Assembly: GCA_022925895.1 (NCBI GenBank)
Contig: JAKSYS010000019.1
Location: forward strand, 124,001 to 188,000
Direction: 5' to 3'
Origin: Fragilaria crotonensis
Lineage: Eukaryota > Bacillariophyta > Fragilariophyceae > Fragilariales > Fragilariaceae
Length of the DNA: 64,000 nt
This document shows, piece after piece, positions 58,855 through 64,000 of this stretch (position 1 is the first letter of the stretch; the number at the start of each line of letters is the position of its first letter). The notes beneath the pieces are model-generated. The model was not told the origin of the DNA. It worked only from the letters and a program-made list of their open reading frames with translations, and did no database searches. Both the position numbers and the translations under genes were made by a program.

Positions 58855-60196
58855 AAAAACTGAGTTCGATGACTAAACCCTCACTATTACTCTCAATTCA
58901 ATGTAGATATGATATTTCAGGCCTCTCCTTTTACATGCTTTATAAGGCCATTCTATTCCTTGCCATTCACTCTTACACCTACCGATAGATCGATTCCGCA
59001 AGGGCGGGTCTCGCCTTCGTTTTGGTCGACGGCTTCTCGATGCCCAGCTGTGGTTTTGACAGCAATGTTCTCCGCGTTCATATGATCATAACATCATGAC
59101 ATCATAACTATCCTGCACGTGGGACATGGGACGCTGGGACTACGCGTACTGTACTCCGAATTCCGAATATGACACATTACTCTCTCTACTCTCTAGAGAG
59201 AGAAGAACTGTAGACTTGGAGAAGTAGCAGAAACAGTGCGTACCCTGTACCCTGTGTCGTACACGTGTTCCGGTAATGCCGAGATGCCGAGTACGAGTAT
59301 CGTACCGAGTACAAGTACCATTTCACTCCACGGGTTCGGACACCAGTGACTCCTGATGACGTCAGTCAAAATCACTTTCGTTGAATGCCATACGAGTACT
59401 AGTACCTGATGATCTAATTCACCCAAGTACATATATCCTACTCCTTTTTAAATTTGGTTTGTGCGTGTGTGTGTGTGTGTGTGTGTCTGTTACGGAGTAT
59501 GACCACTCTGGGGTATTGTTGTACTGTTACGTGGATTACATGTACTACAGGTCTACAGTACATAAATCGACGGTAATTTATGTTGAAACGACAGTGTCTT
59601 ACATTACTGTAGTACTGTACTGTAGGAATTCAAAGTTACTGGATGGAATAGTCATTGAATTCGTGGTGAACAGGTTGCATGACAAATGCTACTGTAAAAC
59701 ATACCGTGCGATGAACTGCAATACTGGGGCATGAGCACAACACTGGGGGTACATACTGTGTACTCCTGTAGTAGCTTACGTTGGTACGTACTGTACCAGG
59801 ATACTGCATACTGTAGAACAACATGTGACACTTCTGCCTCGGGTACGACGTATTGTACTGTACGTCTACTGGAATAGCATACATTCGAAAAAACACAAGA
59901 AGCTTCGCCGGTCATTGTTTTAGCCCTAACAGCCGTGAAAAAGTTATTCCGACTCACTGACTTCCCATCGAAAAATAGCATTACCGGAGGTAGGTTGCGC
60001 ATTTTTTTCAATTTTTCAATAGAAGCCCCGCCGGGCTGGTCAATTCGTCTCCCATGAAGGAGAGTTGGTTACCTAATTAATCTGTTACTTCAGTGCTAAG
60101 TACTTAGTGTACTAAATGTTCTCATTCGCTACCATTGATAATAACAGTTTGCAAAGAACTTCTTTCCAGCCAATCAGCATATTTCTGCCATCATCT
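58855..60196. other. Intergenic region upstream of the Helitron
   Basis: About 1.34 kb. It holds an 8-bp-arm palindrome (TCTCTCTAGAGAGAGA-type, 59180-59202), a GT repeat (59465-59486), TGACGTCA at 59357, GTAC words at 59270-59870 and a GC-rich hairpin AGCCCCGCCGGGCT near 60026. The left end of the Helitron probably lies in its right part but could not be fixed. Confidence 0.45.
59465..59486. repeat. (GT)n microsatellite
   Basis: About 11 dinucleotide units. Confidence 0.9.
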
Positions 60197-63100
60197 ATGA
60201 CGCCCAGTAAACGACCACCATCAACAAATCCACTTGCAATTGCAGCAAGGAAAAGGCGTGCCAAACTTCGTCTCCTGTCGCAAGAAGGTGGTGACACTGT
60301 GGCTGCTACTCAGATGGCTGCCATTGCCACCCAGGACCGGGAGCAGACACGACGTACACGTGCACAACATCTGCAGCGGTCTCAAGATGGTGACCCCGTG
60401 GCTGCCACTCAGATGGCTGCCATTGCCACCCAGAACCGAGAACAGACACGACGAACACGTGCACAACGTCTGCAGCGGTCTCAAGATGGTGACCCTGTGG
60501 CTGCCGCTCAGATGGCTGCCATCGCCATCCAGAACCGAGAGCAGACACAACGTACACGTGCACTACGTCTGCAGCGGTCTCAAGATGGTGACCCTGTGGC
60601 TGCCACTCAGATGGCTGCCATCACCATCCAGAACCGAGAGCAGACACGACGTACACGTGCACAACGTCTGCAGCGGTCTCAAGATGGTGACCCTGTGGCT
60701 GCCACTCAGATGGCTGCCATCACCATCCAGAACCGAGAGCAGACACGACGAACACGTGCACAACGTCTGCAGCAGTCTCAAGAAGGTGACCCTGTGGCTG
60801 CCACTCAGATGGCTGCCATTGCCACCCAGAACCGGGAGCAGACACAACGTACACGTGCACAACGTCTGCAGCGGTCTCAAGAAGGTGACGCTGTGGCTGC
60901 CACTCAGATGGCTGCCATTGCCACCCAGCACCGGGAGCAAACAAGACATACACGCCAAAGTCACCCACGCACCCATGGCGCAGGTTATTCATCTGCTCCT
61001 ATCCCAGTCCGTCATGTACTTGGCCCATGCACATTTGAGTGTCAGGGATGCTCTGCTCTGCATTTTCAGGAAGAAACATCTGAAAGAGGCTTCTTTTCAT
61101 CTTGCTGTGCCAAGGGCAAGGTATCTCTCCCACCTCTTGATCCCACACCAAATGTGTTGATAGAGCTTTTTCAAGAACCTGAAACATTCATGCCATTCAT
61201 ACGTGCCTACAACTCTGCCTTGAGTTTTGCCTCAATAGGCGTTAATGTGGATGATGGTTTGATTGATCGTACCCATGGAATTTATACTTTTCGCATTCAT
61301 GGCTCAATGTACCACCGGTTGGGATCATTGCTTCCAGCACCTGGACAGCATCCTGCATTTGCACAGTTATATTTTTATGATACTGAACATGAGGCAGACA
61401 ATCGTTTACGTCATATGAATAAGTTGGACAAGCATACTGTTGAATCATTGCAGCAAATGATTCAGAATGAAAACCGTCTGTATGGATTATTCAAGCAGGC
61501 TCTTGATGAGCAAACCTTGGTCAATAGTTCTGATGGCAATGATGTTGAATTGCCTGGCCACAATCTTGCAATGCATATCTTAGAGCAACCTGAATTGGAC
61601 CACAGACGTTACAATCGTCCAAGTTCCAGTGAGGTGGCTGTGATACTTCCTGACCAAGGTTCAGGGAACCGCAATATTCGAGTACTGCATCATGGTGGAG
61701 TGATTCAATCCATCTCAGAACTGCATCCTGACTATTCTCCATTGGCCTATGTCCTTCTGTTTCCAACAGGGAGCCCACAAGGCTGGCATCCTGAAATGAT
61801 GCAGACTGGTCCAAATGCTATGACTCCACCGTCTACAAAATTAACTTGCCTCATGCATGCTGCATTTCGTCTTTTTGTACGCCCTGCTCCTATGTTCTCC
61901 AATCACCTTCACCTTGCAGGAAAGCTGTTCCACCAATACATTGTAGACTGCTATGCCCAAGTGGAACAAGGTCGCCTTAATTTCATCCGTCATAATCAAC
62001 CAAAATTGCGTGCTGAACTATATCAAGGCATTGCAGATGCTGTTGCTGGAGAGGATGTGACTAACACACGACAGCTTGGGCGTCGAATTATTCTGCCTTC
62101 ATCTTTCATTGGAAGTCCAAGGAACATGCACCAACTTTGTCAAGATGCATTGGCAATTGTGCGCCGAATGGGCAAGCCAGATCTTTTTATTACAATGACA
62201 ACCAATCCACAGTGGCCAGAAGTCATGGAAAATCTTCTTCCTGGACAAACTGCAAATGACAGACCAGATTTGGTGGCACGAGTGTTTCATCTCAAGTTCA
62301 CAGAGATGATGAGTGATCTCCAGAAACGACAAGTGCTTGGAAGGGTTGTGGCTGCTATCTACACCATTGAATTTCAAAAGCGAGGATTGCCACATGCGCA
62401 CATTCTGGTTATTCTGGCAGAAAATGACAAACCCCGTACAGAATCTGACATTGATTGTATCATTTCAGCTGAGATCCCTGATGCATTGATAGATCCTGAG
62501 CTGCATGCAACTGTGAAGCGATGTATGTTGCATGGGCCCTGTGGCACCAAAGTTTCCCCAAATCGATGGCAAAGTCTGAAATGTTGTAATAGTCCTACAC
62601 ACCACCCAGGTGAATGCACTGATAAGTATCCCCAGCCATTTCAAGATGAGACAACCCTCAATGATGATGGATTCCCTCAATATCATCGACGTGATGATGG
62701 AAGGACTGTGACTGTTCGAGGAGCCGAGTTGGACAACCGCTGGGTAGTGCCATACAATCGCTATCTTACCAAGAAGTATGACTGCCACATCAACGTTGAG
62801 GTTTGCAACTCAGTGCAGGCTGTCAAATACCTCTACAAATATGTATACAAAGGCCACGACCGTGCTGCAGTCCAGGTTGGTGAAGATACTGATGAGGATG
62901 AGATCAACCTCTATCTTCAGGGACGTTATGTCTCTGCATCTGAGGCATGCTGGCGCCTCTTCAGTTTTCGTCTTCACACTGAAAAGCCAAATGTGATGCG
63001 CCTAATGTACCATCTTCCCAACCAGCAATCAGTTGTGTTTCAGGAAGATGAAACAGTTGATCAAGTACTTGCAAGGGGAGCACCCCATACACAGTTGCTT

Positions 63101-64000
63101 GCATGGTTTGAACTCAATCAAAATGATCAATATGCTTGCCAGTTCCTGTATCATGACATCCCTCAGCACTATAGATGGGATAATGCTGGGAAATGCTGGG
63201 TGCGGCGATCACCTAATCACCAGCAAAAATTCCCCACTGTATCTCGCCTCTACAGTGCTTCTCCTTCTTCTGGTGAGCGGTACTTTCTGCGGCGCATGTT
63301 GACTGTTGTGAAGGGTGCAACAAGTTTTCAAGCTCTACGAACAGTGGATGGAGAACTTTGTCCAACATTTCAAGATGCCTGCCGTACACTAGGTCTTCTG
63401 GATGATGATACTGAGTGGCATAGAGCCATGCAGGAAGCCACACAGATAGTGTCAGCATGCCGGCTCAGAAGACTCTTTGCAATCATCCTTTTCAACTGTG
63501 ATGTCTCTGATCCAAAGTCCCTCTATCAGTCTTACTGGGCTGCAATGTCAGAAGACTTTGCACACCATCACCCTGGCTTCACTGAACAACAGCTGCAGGA
63601 CTTCCTTGTGCGTGAACTTGATGCCCTCCTGGGGATGATGTACAGTCATTCTGTATTTGAATGGGTACCATTCCTTCGCACACTTCTGCTTGAGCATCCA
63701 ACTGCTGTGGATAATTCTATCAATCATTGGTTGCAATTACAGCTTTCGTCATCCAGCAGTGATATTCAACAACAGCTGGATCGCTTCCCTCTTCTGAATG
63801 CCCAACAACATGCTATTTTTGATGCTGTCCTGGCATCTGTCAATAGTGGTACTCAAATTCAGCAAAATGTGTTCTTTGTTGATGGGCCTGCAGGCTCAGG
63901 TAAGACAGAGTTGTTCAGAATGATCCTTGCAAAGGTGCGCAGTGAAGGACATGTTGCTCTTGCAACAGCTATATCAGGTATTGCTGCCACCAACTTTGCT
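60197..64000 (+). CDS. Helitron Rep-helicase, 5' part (runs off the window)
   Basis: From the ATG at 60197 the frame stays open for 1,268 codons to the right edge. Helitrons are rolling-circle transposons. Residues 33-250 are 33-residue tandem repeats rich in Arg and Gln. The Helitron-like N-domain follows (about 540-740; MHAAFRLFVRPAPMFSN, ILPSSFIGSPRN, MTTNPQWPEV). The HUH nuclease motif is LPHAHILV (His733, His735), and the Tyr pair sits in KYLYKYVYKG (Tyr878, Tyr882). A Pif1-type helicase begins at LNAQQHAIFDAV, with Walker A GPAGSGKT (1231-1238). No stop or frameshift occurs in the visible part, so the copy may be functional. Confidence 0.93.
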   Translation, partial: MTPSKRPPSTNPLAIAARKRRAKLRLLSQEGGDTVAATQMAAIATQDREQTRRTRAQHLQRSQDGDPVAATQMAAIATQNREQTRRTRAQRLQRSQDGDPVAAAQMAAIAIQNREQTQRTRALRLQRSQDGDPVAATQMAAITIQNREQTRRTRAQRLQRSQDGDPVAATQMAAITIQNREQTRRTRAQRLQQSQEGDPVAATQMAAIATQNREQTQRTRAQRLQRSQEGDAVAATQMAAIATQHREQTRHTRQSHPRTHGAGYSSAPIPVRHVLGPCTFECQGCSALHFQEETSERGFFSSCCAKGKVSLPPLDPTPNVLIELFQEPETFMPFIRAYNSALSFASIGVNVDDGLIDRTHGIYTFRIHGSMYHRLGSLLPAPGQHPAFAQLYFYDTEHEADNRLRHMNKLDKHTVESLQQMIQNENRLYGLFKQALDEQTLVNSSDGNDVELPGHNLAMHILEQPELDHRRYNRPSSSEVAVILPDQGSGNRNIRVLHHGGVIQSISELHPDYSPLAYVLLFPTGSPQGWHPEMMQTGPNAMTPPSTKLTCLMHAAFRLFVRPAPMFSNHLHLAGKLFHQYIVDCYAQVEQGRLNFIRHNQPKLRAELYQGIADAVAGEDVTNTRQLGRRIILPSSFIGSPRNMHQLCQDALAIVRRMGKPDLFITMTTNPQWPEVMENLLPGQTANDRPDLVARVFHLKFTEMMSDLQKRQVLGRVVAAIYTIEFQKRGLPHAHILVILAENDKPRTESDIDCIISAEIPDALIDPELHATVKRCMLHGPCGTKVSPNRWQSLKCCNSPTHHPGECTDKYPQPFQDETTLNDDGFPQYHRRDDGRTVTVRGAELDNRWVVPYNRYLTKKYDCHINVEVCNSVQAVKYLYKYVYKGHDRAAVQVGEDTDEDEINLYLQGRYVSASEACWRLFSFRLHTEKPNVMRLMYHLPNQQSVVFQEDETVDQVLARGAPHTQLLAWFELNQNDQYACQFLYHDIPQHYRWDNAGKCWVRRSPNHQQKFPTVSRLYSASPSSGERYFLRRMLTVVKGATSFQALRTVDGELCPTFQDACRTLGLLDDDTEWHRAMQEATQIVSACRLRRLFAIILFNCDVSDPKSLYQSYWAAMSEDFAHHHPGFTEQQLQDFLVRELDALLGMMYSHSVFEWVPFLRTLLLEHPTAVDNSINHWLQLQLSSSSSDIQQQLDRFPLLNAQQHAIFDAVLASVNSGTQIQQNVFFVDGPAGSGKTELFRMILAKVRSEGHVALATAISGIAATNFA
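60197..64000 (+). mobile_element. Helitron, internal part (left end not defined, right end outside)
   Basis: Defined by the Rep-helicase gene. The 5'-TC terminus is expected within the few hundred bases before 60197, but no boundary can be proven from one copy. Confidence 0.7.
60293..60955 (+). repeat. 99-bp tandem repeat inside the Helitron CDS, 6.7 copies
   Basis: Units start with GAC at 60293, 60392, 60491, 60590, 60689, 60788 and 60887. Each encodes 33 residues of the type DPVAATQMAAIATQNREQ followed by an Arg-rich half (RTRAQRLQRSQ). Copies differ by a few substitutions and no indels. Confidence 0.95.

Noticed and set aside
59179-59202. TCTCTCTAGAGAGAGA palindrome as a regulatory site
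   Set aside because: Purine/pyrimidine simple sequence; palindromy is expected by composition.
59652-60002. Minus-strand ATG frame (MRNLPPVMLFFDGKS...) upstream of the Helitron
   Set aside because: Start looks plausible, but the rest turns into GTAC-rich sequence with no family. Could be a first exon, but unsupported.
1-64000. CRISPR arrays, rRNA genes, bacterial operons
   Set aside because: None seen; introns, plastid leaders and eukaryotic gene families show that this is nuclear eukaryotic DNA.

Overview
The window is nuclear DNA of a stramenopile alga, most likely a diatom. Four lines of evidence support this. Several predicted proteins begin with a signal peptide followed by a Phe-x-Pro junction (AFAP, SFTP, SFVP), the import signal of complex red-derived plastids. 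The genes are compact, with few short GT-AG introns (17 were placed, most about 60-115 nt). The LTR element has the protein signature of diatom copia (CoDi-type) elements. Intergenic DNA is full of GTAC-centred words. I do not assign a species.

Layout, left to right. 1-113 is the 3' end of a coiled-coil CDS. 256-12469 carries a CDH1/Fizzy-related APC/C activator, an alpha/beta hydrolase, a Pro/Gly-rich zinc-ribbon protein, a secreted glutathione peroxidase, a 477-bp CACTA-type foldback MITE, an Arg/Ser-rich coiled-coil protein and DMAP1/SWC4. 12888-25025 carries a plastid-type PD-(D/E)XK (YqaJ/lambda-exonuclease-like) nuclease, an orphan three-exon gene, an MsrB-like gene with a 17-nt microexon, an ABC1/UbiB kinase, a Popeye-like membrane protein, a plastid-type NarL/LuxR response regulator and a PPIL3-type cyclophilin. 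25698-46369 carries delta-COP, a large C2/transmembrane gene, a plastid trigger-factor-like protein, an LRR protein, a tandem CIA30 membrane protein, a sugar porter, an SLC43-like MFS carrier, an SR140-like splicing factor and a UPF0598 protein. 46434-51946 is a complete, very young copia retrotransposon with 5-bp target duplications. It is followed by a frame-disrupted DDE transposase-like gene, a small MITE loaded with TGACGTCA sites, plastid ribosomal protein bL9, CSN7, and the 5' part of a Helitron Rep-helicase that runs off the right edge.

Themes. Four to five genes look plastid-directed (nuclease, response regulator, trigger factor, bL9, perhaps the ABC1 kinase). At least five mobile elements of different classes sit between housekeeping genes. 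Reading-frame breaks are concentrated in four genes and almost all fall in homopolymers; the C2/transmembrane gene alone needs eight, all in the same direction.

The most striking observation is in the copia element. The 15 nt directly next to its 5' LTR, where a tRNA primer-binding site should be, are an exact reverse complement of a segment inside its own LTR. That suggests self-primed reverse transcription.

Limits: splice sites and starts were placed by eye. Family names rest on recognised motifs, not on database searches.
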